64,000 nt of DNA from Paucibacter_B soli (GCF_037482845.1 NZ_JBBHJW010000005.1:62001-126000), one strand, 5' to 3'. Positions 44,122 through 53,703 are shown, numbered from the stretch's first letter. Notes: generated by a model not told the origin, from the letters alone. Made by a program: numbers and translations.

Positions 44122-44967
44122 ATGACTACGTCAGCCACCATGCCGGTCGATCCACAATTGCGCGCGCTTGATATCGAGATCCCCACCCAGCCCGAGGTGT
44201 TGGTCAAGCTATCGCTGCTGATGGCGGCCGAGGACATCGATCTGCAGGCGGTGTCGGCGCTGGTGGAAACCGATATGGCGCTGGCGGCGGCGGTGCTCAA
44301 GGCCGTCAATTCCTCGCTCTACGGCCTGCGCGGCCGGGTCCAGACGGTGCACCAGGCGCTCACCTATCTGGGCATGCGCGAGGTGGCTGCCATCACCTTC
44401 GAGATGGGTTTGCGTGCCGCCTTCCCGCCCGCCGCCGAGTTGGAGCCGGTCTGGTCGCGCGCCTCGCAGCGCGGCCTGCTGATGGGCCGCATGGGTCAGA
44501 TGCTGGGCGTGGACCCCTGGGCCGCGCATTCGGCCGGCCTGTTCGAGGAATGCGGCAAGGCGGTGCTGTACCGCCATGCGCCCGGCCATTACCCGGCCAT
44601 GCTGCGTGCCGCCACCAAGGACAGCGATCTGGTGCAGCTGGAGCACACCGCCTTCGGCGTCAGCCACGACGCCCTGGGCGCGGCGCTGTGCGAGAGCTGG
44701 GGCCTGGCCCCGGCCGCGGTGGCGAGCGTGCGCCACCATGTGCAGGTGCAGGCCGAACTGGCCATGCCCGAGAGCCTGCAGCGCCGCAGCATCTGCGCCA
44801 TCTCCACGGTGGCCTGGGCCTTGCTGAACGCGCCCGATGAGGTCGAGGCGGTGGCACGTACGATCGCACCGCTGGCGCAGCTGGACGAGACCCTGGTGCT
44901 GCGCGCCGCGCGCCGCGTCAGCGAGCAGCTGCTGGAAGCGCAATCGCGCGGGCGCGACACCCAGTAG
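44122..44967 (+). CDS. HDOD-domain signalling protein
   Basis: 281 residues. The HDOD region (about 15-210) has LDIEIPTQPEVLVKLSLLM, VSALVETDMALAAAVLKAVNSSLYG and VHQALTYLGMREVAAITFEMGL. HDOD domains look like HD-type hydrolases but lack the metal-binding His-Asp catalytic set and act as protein-protein signalling modules in chemotaxis, motility and c-di-GMP circuits. A GGDEF protein gene lies convergent with a 6-nt gap, in keeping with such a circuit. Confidence 0.85.
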   Translation: MTTSATMPVDPQLRALDIEIPTQPEVLVKLSLLMAAEDIDLQAVSALVETDMALAAAVLKAVNSSLYGLRGRVQTVHQALTYLGMREVAAITFEMGLRAAFPPAAELEPVWSRASQRGLLMGRMGQMLGVDPWAAHSAGLFEECGKAVLYRHAPGHYPAMLRAATKDSDLVQLEHTAFGVSHDALGAALCESWGLAPAAVASVRHHVQVQAELAMPESLQRRSICAISTVAWALLNAPDEVEAVARTIAPLAQLDETLVLRAARRVSEQLLEAQSRGRDTQ

Positions 44968-44973
44968 GGCCGT

Positions 44974-46275
44974 TCACGCTGCCAGGCTGAGGCGGTCGCG
45001 GCCGGCATGCTTGGCGATGTAGAGCGCCTCGTCGGCCGCCTGCAGCAGGCCCTGCGGGCTCAGGTAAGGGTGCTGGGCGCCATAGCCGGCCAGGCCGATC
45101 GACACCGTCACCATCTGATCCACCGGGCTGGCGCCATGCGGCAGGGCCAGGCCGCGCCAGTCCTCGCGCAGCTGCTCCAGCAGGCCTTGCGCACTGGCGG
45201 TATCGAAGCCGGGCAGCAGGCAGGCAAACTCCTCGCCGCCCAGGCGCGCCACCAGATCGGTGTCGCGCTTGAAACGCTCGCCCAGCAGGCGCGCAAAGCG
45301 CTGCAGCAGCTCGTCGCCGGCGGCATGGCCATGCAGCTCGTTGTAGGGTTTGAGGTGGTCCAGATCGAGCACCGCCAGCGCCAGCAGGCTGTGCTGGCGC
45401 TGGGCGCGCTTGAACTCGCGGCGCAGCGCGTCGTCGAATTCGCGCCGATTCGCCAGCCCGGTCAGCGCGTCGGTGCGACTCAGCATTGAGAGCTCGCGCT
45501 TCTTGCTTTCCAGCGCCTGCTCGGCGGCGCGCAGCGCCTGGCTCTGGCGCTCGATCTCGGCGCGCAGGGCCTGGGCCTGCTTGTGTTCGCGCCTGAGCTG
45601 CTCGCCCATGCTCGAGTGCACATGGGCGATCGCATGGTTGAGCTCTTGCAGCTCGGCGCTGCGGCCGCCCTGTTCGTCGAGCCAGGCAAACTGGCTGGGC
45701 GGCTGCGTGGGGTCGAAGGATTGCGCGTCGGCACTGAGGCGGCGCAGATGGCGCAGCAGCATGCGGTCCACCACCACCACCGCCGCCGCCACCAGCACCA
45801 GCACCAGCAGCAGATGCTGCATCAGCATGGCCCAGGCGGCTTCCTGGCTGAGGGTGTGGCGCAGGCTGGCGGCCTCCGACAGCACCCGCACCGAGCCCAT
45901 CAGCTCGCCCTGCCCGCCCTGCGGCAGCTTGAATTCGCTCTGGGCACTGCCCTCGTCATGCACGGTGCTGCCCGCCACGAAGCGGCGCCCGTCGTGCGCC
46001 TGCAGCTCCACGCCATGCACGCCCTGGCGCGCCAGCATGCTGCGCAAGAGCAAGTCGGTCAGCTCGGGCTGGGCGCTGGCCAGGCTCTTGGCCAGGGGCT
46101 CGGCATAGAGCAGGGGCAGGGTGCGCATTTCATGCGCCAGCTGCTCGGCATGGCGCGCAGTTTCCTGCTGCAGCTGCAGCCCGCCCGAGAGCAGCGCCAC
46201 CACCAGGCCCACCCCCGCCAGGATCAGGCTGGTGCGCGATCTTGCGGAGGCGCTGGATGCGGGGCTGTAGGACAT
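44974..46275 (-). CDS. Membrane diguanylate cyclase (GGDEF) with periplasmic sensor
   Basis: 433 residues. Membrane segments at about 15-37 and 147-170 enclose a periplasmic sensor region. A HAMP-like/coiled-coil linker (EIERQSQALRAAEQALESKKRELSML) leads to a GGDEF domain (about 270-430) with DLDHLKPYNELHGH and active site RLGGEEFACLL near 345. An intact I-site, RDTD, lies five residues before GGEEF, so c-di-GMP feedback inhibition is expected, unlike the other GGDEF protein in this window. Convergent with the HDOD gene. Confidence 0.88.
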   Translation of the reverse strand: MSYSPASSASARSRTSLILAGVGLVVALLSGGLQLQQETARHAEQLAHEMRTLPLLYAEPLAKSLASAQPELTDLLLRSMLARQGVHGVELQAHDGRRFVAGSTVHDEGSAQSEFKLPQGGQGELMGSVRVLSEAASLRHTLSQEAAWAMLMQHLLLVLVLVAAAVVVVDRMLLRHLRRLSADAQSFDPTQPPSQFAWLDEQGGRSAELQELNHAIAHVHSSMGEQLRREHKQAQALRAEIERQSQALRAAEQALESKKRELSMLSRTDALTGLANRREFDDALRREFKRAQRQHSLLALAVLDLDHLKPYNELHGHAAGDELLQRFARLLGERFKRDTDLVARLGGEEFACLLPGFDTASAQGLLEQLREDWRGLALPHGASPVDQMVTVSIGLAGYGAQHPYLSPQGLLQAADEALYIAKHAGRDRLSLAA

Positions 46276-46432
46276 GAAGAGAGGCGGACCGGACTCGATA
46301 GGGTTGGGCTCGCGTCACGCGTGAGCACTGACTTCATTGTGTGCGCGCAGCGCGCGGCCGGGTAAGCGGGAGAACACCAGTGCGCCCGGAAGCGCTACAT
46401 TGCCTCTGAAGCTAGCGGCTGGGAGGTGCGCG

Positions 46433-47167
46433 GTGGTGCAGCGTGAAATCGCCTTGGGATGTGGCCTGGCCTTGGCGACGGGGCTGGCGGTGGCCGATCC
46501 TGGCTACTACCTGCTCACGCCCTACGACAACGCAGGCCAGACCCTGCTGGAACTGCGCTACTGGACCGTCAAGCCTGGCGGAGGCCGCCCGGCCAAGCTC
46601 TGGCCCGAGCTGGGCCTGGCACATGGCTTCGGATCGCGCTGGACCACCCGCCTGCTGGCCAGCTACATCGGCACCGAGGCCAGCAGCTTCAAGCTCAGCA
46701 GCCTGAGTTGGCAGAACCAGTTCATGCTCACCCAGGGGCAATACCCCTTCGATCTGGCCCTGCATGCCCAGCTCAGCCAGCTGCATGGCTACGAGCCCGG
46801 GCCGGCGCTCGAGTGGGGGCCGGTGTGGCAGAGCGAGTGGGGGCTGTGGCAGATCAACCTCAACGCCCTGTTCGAGCATGGCTATGGCGAGGATGCCGAC
46901 GGCGGCACCCAGCTCAAGCTGCAATGGCAGCTGCAGCGCCGCCTGGCCCCGAACCTGCGCCTGGGGCTGCAGGGCTTCAGCGAACTTGGCAATTGGCGCG
47001 CTTGGGATGCCCGTGCCAAGCAGTCGCACCGGGTCGGGCCGGTGTTGCGCTGGGCGCTGCCGGTCGGGGAGCGTCAGGCACTGAACTGGCAGTTCGCCTA
47101 TCTATGGGGCTCGACCTACGGCAGGCGCGGCGACATGTTCTCCGCCCATTTGCAGTTCGCCTTCTAA
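46433..47167 (+). CDS. Outer-membrane beta-barrel-type protein of unknown function
   Basis: 244 residues from a GTG at 46433 (with GGGAGG at 46421-46426). The leader is short (REIALGCGLALATGLAVADP) with cleavage near residue 20. The mature protein is a run of amphipathic strands rich in Trp, Tyr and Leu (LLELRYWTVKPGG, LKLQWQLQRRLAPNLRLGLQ, FAYLWGSTYGRRGDMFSAHLQFAF), ending in Phe as outer-membrane barrels do. It is too short for a porin; a 10-12-strand barrel is possible. I do not recognise the family. Confidence 0.68.
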   Translation: MVQREIALGCGLALATGLAVADPGYYLLTPYDNAGQTLLELRYWTVKPGGGRPAKLWPELGLAHGFGSRWTTRLLASYIGTEASSFKLSSLSWQNQFMLTQGQYPFDLALHAQLSQLHGYEPGPALEWGPVWQSEWGLWQINLNALFEHGYGEDADGGTQLKLQWQLQRRLAPNLRLGLQGFSELGNWRAWDARAKQSHRVGPVLRWALPVGERQALNWQFAYLWGSTYGRRGDMFSAHLQFAF

Positions 47168-47213
47168 CCTAACAACTCGCTGGTCGGTACGGGCCGGGCG
47201 GCATACTGCCGCC

Positions 47214-50200
47214 ATGTCCCCGCACCCCGACCCCAGCAGCGCCGCCTCTACCGAACCCGAACTGCAAGCCGTCTTCGATGCCCTTTTGCTGATGGGCGGC
47301 AGCCGCGGTGCGGCCGGGCTGGCGCTGTGGCTGCAGGCCCAGGGCGAGATCGCCAGCGCCGAGCGCTTCGGCCAGGCGCGCGTGCAGCTGGCGCTGCGCC
47401 AGCTGCAGCAGCAGGGCCGCATCCAGCTGCTCGGCGGCCGCGTCTATGGCGTACCGCCGGGGGCGCAGGCCGAGCGCCTGCAGGCGCTCTTGCTGCTGCC
47501 CGCGGCGCGCCAGTATTGGCAGCGCCTGCTCTATGTCTACAGCGATGGACAGGTGCATGCGCGCCAGCCCATGCAGTGGATAGGGCTGCGCTCGGCCGAC
47601 GAGGCGGTGCGCATGCTGCGCCTGTTCATGCATTCGGGCGTGGACCTGGCCGCCTACCAGGCCCAGCTGCGCGGCCCGCTGCTTGAGTTGAGCCATGCGG
47701 AGGTGCAGGCCGAGGCGCTCACCGAGCCCTGGATGCCGGACGCGCTGGCGGCGCTGCCGGCCGAGCTGAGCGAGACCCTGCTGCGCCAGACGCTCAAGAC
47801 CCTGAGCGCCGACGATCCGCGCCGCGGCCAGATCCGCCAATGGCTGCTGCAGCAACAGCAGCTGGCGCAGGCGCCGCAGTCCCTGGGGGCGGAGGCGCGC
47901 GCCCAGCTCACCGAAGCCCGCCTGCAGGCGCTGGACCTGGCCGGTGCGCGCGCCCTGCTGCAGGGCGCGCCGGGAGAGTCGAGCGGGCCGGAGGCGGTGC
48001 TGGTGCAGGCCGCCGAGCGCCTGGCGCAGGGCGCCTGGGCCGAGGCCGCGGCCCTGTTCGAGCAGGCCCTGAAGGCGCGCCGCCAGGCCAGCGGCCAGCG
48101 CCGCGGCCTGCTGGAGCGCGAGCTGGCGCGGCTCTACCTGGTGAGCCTGCTGGCGCAGCCCGAGCCGCTCGCCTGGGCGCAGGCGCGCAAGTTCTGCATC
48201 GCCGAATCGGGTTCGCGCAAGCCATCGGCGCATGAATGGTGGGGCTTGTGGGCGCATGCGATCGGCGTGCGCCTGGGCGAGGAGGGCCTGGACGAGCCGG
48301 CGCTGGCCTACATCCCTGGGCTGGAGCAGCGCACCCATGCGCTCGACCAGGCCTGCGACCGCCTGCTGCTGGCCGCCTGGCTGGGCCGTCCGCCCGCGCC
48401 GGGCTGGACGCTCGCCGCCGCCGCGGCCCTGCTGCAGCGCCTGCAGGCGGCCGAGCAGCATTGGCAGGCCCGCCTGCTGGCGCAGGCGGTGGCGCGGCTG
48501 GAGCTTGGCGAGCTGACGACTGAGTTGCGCGTCCATGCGAGCCCCGCCAACTGGCTGGGCGGCCCGCGCGAGGCCTGGCGCGATGCGCTCGCCGCTATCG
48601 CCCAGCTGGCCGAGGCCCAGGCGGCGCAGACCGGCATCAGCGAGCTGGCCTGGCAGATCGAACTCGACGCCCAGGGCCGTGTGCAAAACATCCTGCCCTT
48701 CGAGCGCAGCCGCGGCGCGCGCGGCCAGCTGAAGCTCAAGCCCGTGACGCTTTCCAAGCTCAAGAAGCAGGGCCAGAGCAGCAGCGCGCGCGACAACGCC
48801 GTGCTGCGCCATATCGAGCGCAGCATCTACAGCGCCGCCAACAGCTACGAGCTGGACGTCAGCCAGGCCGCCATCGCCCTGGTCGGGCATCCGGCGCTGA
48901 TGTTTGCCGATGCCCCCGGCCAATGGGTGGAGCTGGTGGAGGCCCTGCCCGAGCTGGAGGTGCGCCAGGGCGGGGACGGCGCCTACGCCTTCCACATCCA
49001 CCCGCCCCTGCTGTGCAGCGAGCCGCCCAGGTTGAGCGTTTGGTATGGCAGCCGCCATGAGGCCGAGGTGGAGAAGCGCAACAGCCTGCGTGTGCTGCGC
49101 GACGGGCCGGCCCATGCACGGCTGCTGCGCATCAGCCCTACCCAGCGCCGCGTGGCCGAGCTGGTGAACCAGGGCTGGACCGTGCCGGCCAAGGCCGGGG
49201 CCGAGCTGGGCGCGGCCCTGCAGGTGCTGAGCGGGCATTTCCAGCTGCACAGCGATGCCGCTGCCGGCCGCGCGGTGGCGGGCGACAGCCGCCTGCGCGC
49301 GCGCCTGAGCCCGCTGGGCGAGGGCCTGCAGCTGCAGCTGGTGGCCCAGCCCTTCGGCGGCTTCGGACCCGCGGTCACGCCCGGCGCCGGCCGCGCGCGC
49401 CTGTTGTGCATGCACGAGGGCCTGAGCCTGGCGACCGAGCGCGACCTCGCTGCCGAGGCCGAACATCGCCGCGCGGTGCTGGAGGCCATGCCCTTTCTGG
49501 ACCCCGAGCTGCCGCCCGACCTGCCCTGGCTGCTCAGCGAGCCCGAGGAGGCGCTGCGCGCGGTGGAGCTGCTGCCCGGCCTGCCCGGTATCGCCGCGCT
49601 CGACTGGCCCAAGGGAAAACCGCTGCGCGTCACCGCGCTGGCCAGCAGCGGCGTGCGCGTGCAGGTCCACAGCGCGCGCAACTGGCTGGCCCTGCAGGGA
49701 GAGGCCCAGCTGGACGAGCAGCGCGTGCTGGGCCTGCAGGAGCTGATGCAGCTGGCGCGCGCCTCGCGCAGCCGCTATGTGCGCCTGGCTGAGGGCGAGT
49801 ACCTGGCCTTGAGCGAACAGCTGCGCCAGCAGCTGCGCGACCTGGACGCGCTGGCCGTGGCCAAGAAGGAGCAGCTGCAACTGCCGCCCGCCAGTGCCAG
49901 CTGGCTGGACGAAACCCTGGCCGAGATGCAGCTGGCCGGCGACGCCCCCTGGCGCGCGCGCATGGACGCGCTGGCCGCCGCCGCCGCGCTGCAGCCCGCC
50001 GTGCCGGCTGGCCTGCGTGCCGAGCTGCGGGGCTATCAGGAAGAGGGTTATGCCTGGATGGCGCGCCTGGCGGCGGCCGGCCTGGGCGCCTGCCTGGCCG
50101 ACGATATGGGCCTGGGCAAGACGGTGCAGACCCTGGCGCTGCTGATCGCGCGCGCCGAGCAGGGCCCGGCCCTGGTGCTGGCGCCCACCTCGGTCTGTGC

Positions 50201-51404
50201 CAACTGGCTGGCCGAGGGCGAGGTGTTCGCGCCGGGCCTGAAGCTGGCGCTCTACGGCAGCGCGGGCGAACGCGCCGCCCAGATCGCCGCGGCCGGCCCC
50301 GGCGATGTGCTGATCGCCTCCTATGCGCTGGCGCAGAACGACGCCGAGCTGTTCGCCGCCAAGGACTGGGCCAGCCTGGTGCTGGACGAGGCCCAGGCGC
50401 TCAAGAACGCCGCCACCAAACGTGCCAAGTCGGTGGCCGAGTTCAAGGCCGGCTTCAAGCTCGCGCTCTCGGGCACGCCGGTGGAAAACCGCCTGGCCGA
50501 TCTCTGGTCCATCATGCAGCTGATCAACCCTGGCCTCTTGGGCACGGCGGCGCAGTTCGCCGAGCGCTTTGCCAACCCGATCGAGAAGCAGCAGGACGCG
50601 GCCGCGCGCCAGCGCCTGCGCCGCCTGGTCTCGCCCTTCCTCTTGCGCCGCACCAAGGCCCAGGTGCTGCAAGACCTGCCCCCGCGCACCGAGATCGTCC
50701 ACCTGGTGCAGCCCGGCAGCGAGGAGCGCAGCTTTCTGGAAGCGCTGCGCCGCGATGCCCAGGCCAGCGTGGCCGCGGCCGCTCAGGCTCAGCAGGGCGG
50801 CCCCGCCATCCAGGTGCTGGCCGAACTGATGCGCCTGCGCCGCGCCGCCTGCGACCCGCGCCTGGTGGCGCCCGAGCTGGGCCTGGTGGGCGCCAAGCTG
50901 GGCGAGTTCGAGGCTTTGGTGCGCGAGCTGGTGGACGGCGCCCACAAGGCCCTGGTGTTCAGCCAGTTCACCGACTACCTGGGGCTGCTGGCCGAGCGCC
51001 TCGACGCGATGGGCGTGCGCTATCAATACCTGGACGGCAGCACGCCCGCGGCGGCGCGCGCCCAGCGCGTGGCGGCCTTCCAGCGCGGCGAGGGCGAGGT
51101 CTTCCTGATCAGCCTGAAGGCCGGCGGCTTCGGCCTGAACCTCACCATGGCCGACTATGTGCTGATCGTCGACCCCTGGTGGAATCCCGCCGCCGAGGAC
51201 CAGGCCATGGGCCGTGCCCACCGCATGGGCCAGCAGCGCCCGGTCACGGTCTATCGTCTGGTCACCGCCGGCTCGGTGGAGGAGCGCATCATCGAGCTGC
51301 ACCGCGACAAGCGCGGCCTGGCCGAGGGCATTCTGGAGGGGCAGGACGAGGCCAAGGTGCTGGACGCGGCGGCGCTGTCGGCGCTGCTGATGGACAGCGA
51401 TTAG
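47214..51404 (+). CDS. Large SNF2-family helicase (1,396 residues)
   Basis: A very long protein whose N-terminal about 930 residues are mostly helical, Leu/Ala/Gln-rich and of unrecognised fold. The C-terminal SNF2 motor has LADDMGLGKTVQT (about 963), LVLDEAQALKNAATKRAKS (about 1057), SGTPVENRLADLWS, and DPWWNPAAEDQAMGRAHRMGQ. It probably remodels or translocates on DNA; the long N-terminus may bind a partner. It is not a copy of the other SNF2 gene at 39478. A 7-bp hairpin (GGCGGCA-TAC-TGCCGCC, 47197-47213) abuts the ATG and no ribosome-binding site is visible. Confidence 0.88.
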   Translation: MSPHPDPSSAASTEPELQAVFDALLLMGGSRGAAGLALWLQAQGEIASAERFGQARVQLALRQLQQQGRIQLLGGRVYGVPPGAQAERLQALLLLPAARQYWQRLLYVYSDGQVHARQPMQWIGLRSADEAVRMLRLFMHSGVDLAAYQAQLRGPLLELSHAEVQAEALTEPWMPDALAALPAELSETLLRQTLKTLSADDPRRGQIRQWLLQQQQLAQAPQSLGAEARAQLTEARLQALDLAGARALLQGAPGESSGPEAVLVQAAERLAQGAWAEAAALFEQALKARRQASGQRRGLLERELARLYLVSLLAQPEPLAWAQARKFCIAESGSRKPSAHEWWGLWAHAIGVRLGEEGLDEPALAYIPGLEQRTHALDQACDRLLLAAWLGRPPAPGWTLAAAAALLQRLQAAEQHWQARLLAQAVARLELGELTTELRVHASPANWLGGPREAWRDALAAIAQLAEAQAAQTGISELAWQIELDAQGRVQNILPFERSRGARGQLKLKPVTLSKLKKQGQSSSARDNAVLRHIERSIYSAANSYELDVSQAAIALVGHPALMFADAPGQWVELVEALPELEVRQGGDGAYAFHIHPPLLCSEPPRLSVWYGSRHEAEVEKRNSLRVLRDGPAHARLLRISPTQRRVAELVNQGWTVPAKAGAELGAALQVLSGHFQLHSDAAAGRAVAGDSRLRARLSPLGEGLQLQLVAQPFGGFGPAVTPGAGRARLLCMHEGLSLATERDLAAEAEHRRAVLEAMPFLDPELPPDLPWLLSEPEEALRAVELLPGLPGIAALDWPKGKPLRVTALASSGVRVQVHSARNWLALQGEAQLDEQRVLGLQELMQLARASRSRYVRLAEGEYLALSEQLRQQLRDLDALAVAKKEQLQLPPASASWLDETLAEMQLAGDAPWRARMDALAAAAALQPAVPAGLRAELRGYQEEGYAWMARLAAAGLGACLADDMGLGKTVQTLALLIARAEQGPALVLAPTSVCANWLAEGEVFAPGLKLALYGSAGERAAQIAAAGPGDVLIASYALAQNDAELFAAKDWASLVLDEAQALKNAATKRAKSVAEFKAGFKLALSGTPVENRLADLWSIMQLINPGLLGTAAQFAERFANPIEKQQDAAARQRLRRLVSPFLLRRTKAQVLQDLPPRTEIVHLVQPGSEERSFLEALRRDAQASVAAAAQAQQGGPAIQVLAELMRLRRAACDPRLVAPELGLVGAKLGEFEALVRELVDGAHKALVFSQFTDYLGLLAERLDAMGVRYQYLDGSTPAAARAQRVAAFQRGEGEVFLISLKAGGFGLNLTMADYVLIVDPWWNPAAEDQAMGRAHRMGQQRPVTVYRLVTAGSVEERIIELHRDKRGLAEGILEGQDEAKVLDAAALSALLMDSD

Positions 51405-51428
51405 GGCGGGTGGCAAGATGCCCTCACC

Positions 51429-51719
51429 ATGAGCCAGAGCTACGGCAGCGAGGCGCCCCGCGCGCACAGCAATACCCAGCAGCGCGCACCCGCGCGCTGG
51501 CTGGTGGTGATCGAGTCGGGCGGCTATATGGTGGCGCGGCTGTTCCTGGAGAGCCGTGAGCCGGTGGCCGAATTCGATGCCAGCACCGAAGAGACCGGCC
51601 ACATGATCCAGGGCCTCGCGGCCAGCAAGACCGCCGGCGCACCCGAATGGGACAAGGCCCTGGGCGGCCACAGCGCCGCGGAGCGCGCCGCGGCGGACGT
51701 GTATCTGCTACCGGTTTAG
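51429..51719 (+). CDS. Small conserved-looking protein of unknown function
   Basis: 96 residues. The N-terminal about 22 residues are polar (SYGSEAPRAHSNTQQR). The core has WLVVIESGGYMVARLFLESREPVAEF and then helical HMIQGLAASK and EWDKALGG, with VYLLPV at the end. The pattern suggests a compact alpha/beta domain. Starts 24 nt after the large helicase stop on the same strand, so it may be cotranscribed and functionally linked. I cannot assign a function. Confidence 0.65.
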   Translation: MSQSYGSEAPRAHSNTQQRAPARWLVVIESGGYMVARLFLESREPVAEFDASTEETGHMIQGLAASKTAGAPEWDKALGGHSAAERAAADVYLLPV

Positions 51720-51744
51720 CTCTGAGACCGGGGCGCTTCCTTTA

Positions 51745-52179
51745 CTACTCCACCAGGATGCCGCGATGCTTGAGCGTCAGGTGGATCTTGTCGGCCAGGG
51801 TTTCCTTGTTGAAGGGCTTGACCACATAGCCGCAGGCGCCGCCCTGGGCGGCGCGGATGATGTCGTCCTTGCGGCCCTCGGCCGTCACCAGCAGCACCGG
51901 GATCTTGCGCACCGGGTCCTCGGCGGGCTTGGCCTTGATCGCCTCCAGCAACTGGAAGCCGTTCATCTCCGGCATGTTCACGTCGCTGAGCACGAAGTGG
52001 ATGGCGTCCCCCGACTCCACCGACAGCTCCAGCTGGCGCAGCGCATCGCGGCCATTCTCGGCCTCCAGGATTTTCCTGAAGCCGATCTCGCGCAGCAGGC
52101 CCGAGATGATGCGGCGCATGGTCGAGAAATCGTCCACCACCAGGAAGCTGAACTCTTCGCGTTTGACTGAGGTCACCAT
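51745..52179 (-). CDS. Single-domain response regulator (CheY-like receiver)
   Basis: 144 residues from the ATG at 52179. All receiver residues are in place: acidic pair D16-D17 (VVDDFSTMRR), phospho-acceptor D66 (LSDVNMPEMNG), T99 (VTAEG) and K121 (VVKPF). It has no output domain. The DFSTMRRI start is the wording of chemotaxis CheY proteins, but no che or fli genes are in the window and the protein is slightly longer than E. coli CheY. It may be the phosphate sink or output of an unlinked kinase, such as the orphan kinase at 15619. Confidence 0.88.
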   Translation of the reverse strand: MVTSVKREEFSFLVVDDFSTMRRIISGLLREIGFRKILEAENGRDALRQLELSVESGDAIHFVLSDVNMPEMNGFQLLEAIKAKPAEDPVRKIPVLLVTAEGRKDDIIRAAQGGACGYVVKPFNKETLADKIHLTLKHRGILVE

Positions 52180-52219
52180 GGCAAGACAATCCCGTGCTGG
52201 ATGAGCAGATCGTAGCGCG

Positions 52220-52831
52220 TCAGCTGCCGTAGGCGAGCTGCTCGTCCGGCCAGGCGGGGTTGATGAGCGCATAGAGATCATGGTCGCGCCAGGCGCCGTT
52301 GATGAACAGATAGCGCTTGCTGTGGCCTTCGTGCGCAAAACCCAGGCGCTCCAACACCCGGCGGCTGCGAAGGTTCTCCGGGCGCACGCCCGCCTGCAGG
52401 CGGTGCAGGGCGATGCGCGGGCCGAACACCTCGTCGCGCAGCGCGCTCAGCGCCTCGTGCATCAGGCCCCGGCCCTGAACCTGGGCGCACAGCGAGTAGC
52501 CCAGGATGGCGCTCTGGAACGCCGCCCGCGAGACCTGTGAGACCTGGCATTGGCCTATCACCCGCGTGGGCTGCTGCTGGCTGCATATCCACCATCGGTA
52601 GGCCGTGCCTTCGTCGAAGGCCAGGCTCGCCTGCTGCATGCGCGCCGCCACCGCCTCGGGCGCATAAAAGCAGGGCGGCGTGGGCGGGTCCCAGGGCGCG
52701 AAGTGGGCCTGGTTGCGCAGGTAGAAGTCGCTCACCGCCGCGCTCAGGCCGACGTGCGGCGCGCGCAGCAGCAGGCGCGGGGTGTGCAGTTCGGTGCGTG
52801 CGCCGCCCGTCATCATCATCGTCATCATCAT
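52220..52831 (-). CDS. GNAT N-acetyltransferase (RimJ/RimL-like)
   Basis: 203 residues. Acetyl-CoA binding segment QVQGRGLMHEALSALRDEVF and the C-terminal RPENLRSRRVLERLGFAHEGHSKRYLFINGAWRDHDLYAL, which is the RimJ/RimL pattern. The start is a run of Met codons (MMMTMMMT), so the exact initiator is uncertain. The first ATG overlaps the stop of the upstream hydrolase gene (ATGA). Likely acetylates a protein N-terminus or small amine. Substrate unknown. Confidence 0.84.
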   Translation of the reverse strand: MMMTMMMTGGARTELHTPRLLLRAPHVGLSAAVSDFYLRNQAHFAPWDPPTPPCFYAPEAVAARMQQASLAFDEGTAYRWWICSQQQPTRVIGQCQVSQVSRAAFQSAILGYSLCAQVQGRGLMHEALSALRDEVFGPRIALHRLQAGVRPENLRSRRVLERLGFAHEGHSKRYLFINGAWRDHDLYALINPAWPDEQLAYGS

Positions 52832-53703
52832 TGCAGCTGCGCCTTCAGAAAGGCCAGCAGGCGCTCGCGCGAGGCGGCCAGCGCGGCGGCATTGCCGCCC
52901 ACATGCACGCCCTGGCCGGGATGCACGCCATTGGGCACGTCCTTGCGCAGCTTGACGGGTGCCTGCGAGTCAAAGCCGTGGTAGGCCCCGGCGTAACTCT
53001 CGATGGCGATCTGGGCCGGCGGCGCTGCCACGGCTGCGGCTGCGGCTGCGGCCAGGGCCTCGCAGGGCTGGGCGGGGGTCCAGTCGTCGGCCGCGCCCAC
53101 CAGCAGCTGCAGTGGCGCACTGGGCTGGTAGCCGCGCCTGAGCTCGGCCTCGCAGCCGGGATAGAAGGCCACCAGCGCGCGCGGCCTGGGCTGCGCCTGC
53201 GCCACCTCGGCATGCGCCAGATTGCTGCTGGCCAGCACCGTGCTGCCGCCGTTGGACCAGCCGATCAGCGCCAGCCGGCTGGCATCCACATCCGCGCGCT
53301 GCCCCAGCCAGGCGAGCGCGCCCAGCGCATCGAGGCGGCGATTCGCCATCGTTACCGCGCGCGTGCCGATGCGCTGGGTGCAGAGTTCGCGCTCGCCGCG
53401 CGTGCTCAGCGAATCTAGCACCAGCACATGCCAGCCCTGCTCGTTCAGCAGGGCGCTGTAGTCGCGCATGCGGCGCGACAACTCGCCGCGGCCGTTGTAG
53501 GGCCCGCCGCAACCATGCAGCAGCAGCACGGCCGGCCGGCGGCCGGCGGCTTCGGCGGCATACCAGTGGCCGCTCAGGGGCAGGGCCTGGCCCCGATGCT
53601 GCTCCAGGCTGGGCACGGAAACCCTCACGGCGGGGGCGGCCGCGCAGGCGATGGTGGCGGCCGACAGCATGGCCGCGAGCAGTACTTGGTGGATGGCTCT
53701 CAT
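52828..53703 (-). CDS. Exported dienelactone hydrolase-like alpha/beta hydrolase
   Basis: 291 residues with a signal peptide ending near IACAAAP (residue about 22). The alpha/beta-hydrolase core has the oxyanion HGCGGP (63-68), nucleophile S150 in GWSNGG, an acid in GAADDWTP and a histidine in AYHGFDS. The nucleophile is serine, whereas true dienelactone hydrolases use cysteine, so it is only family-level related. It should act in the periplasm on an ester or lactone. Coupled to the downstream GNAT gene. Confidence 0.83.
   Translation of the reverse strand: MRAIHQVLLAAMLSAATIACAAAPAVRVSVPSLEQHRGQALPLSGHWYAAEAAGRRPAVLLLHGCGGPYNGRGELSRRMRDYSALLNEQGWHVLVLDSLSTRGERELCTQRIGTRAVTMANRRLDALGALAWLGQRADVDASRLALIGWSNGGSTVLASSNLAHAEVAQAQPRPRALVAFYPGCEAELRRGYQPSAPLQLLVGAADDWTPAQPCEALAAAAAAAVAAPPAQIAIESYAGAYHGFDSQAPVKLRKDVPNGVHPGQGVHVGGNAAALAASRERLLAFLKAQLQ

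Noticed and set aside
47169..51671. A 1,500-codon open frame antisense to the large helicase
   Set aside because: It mirrors GC-skewed codons of the SNF2 gene, has a low-complexity Ala/Gln/Gly/His composition and no motif; the helicase motifs on the other strand are decisive.
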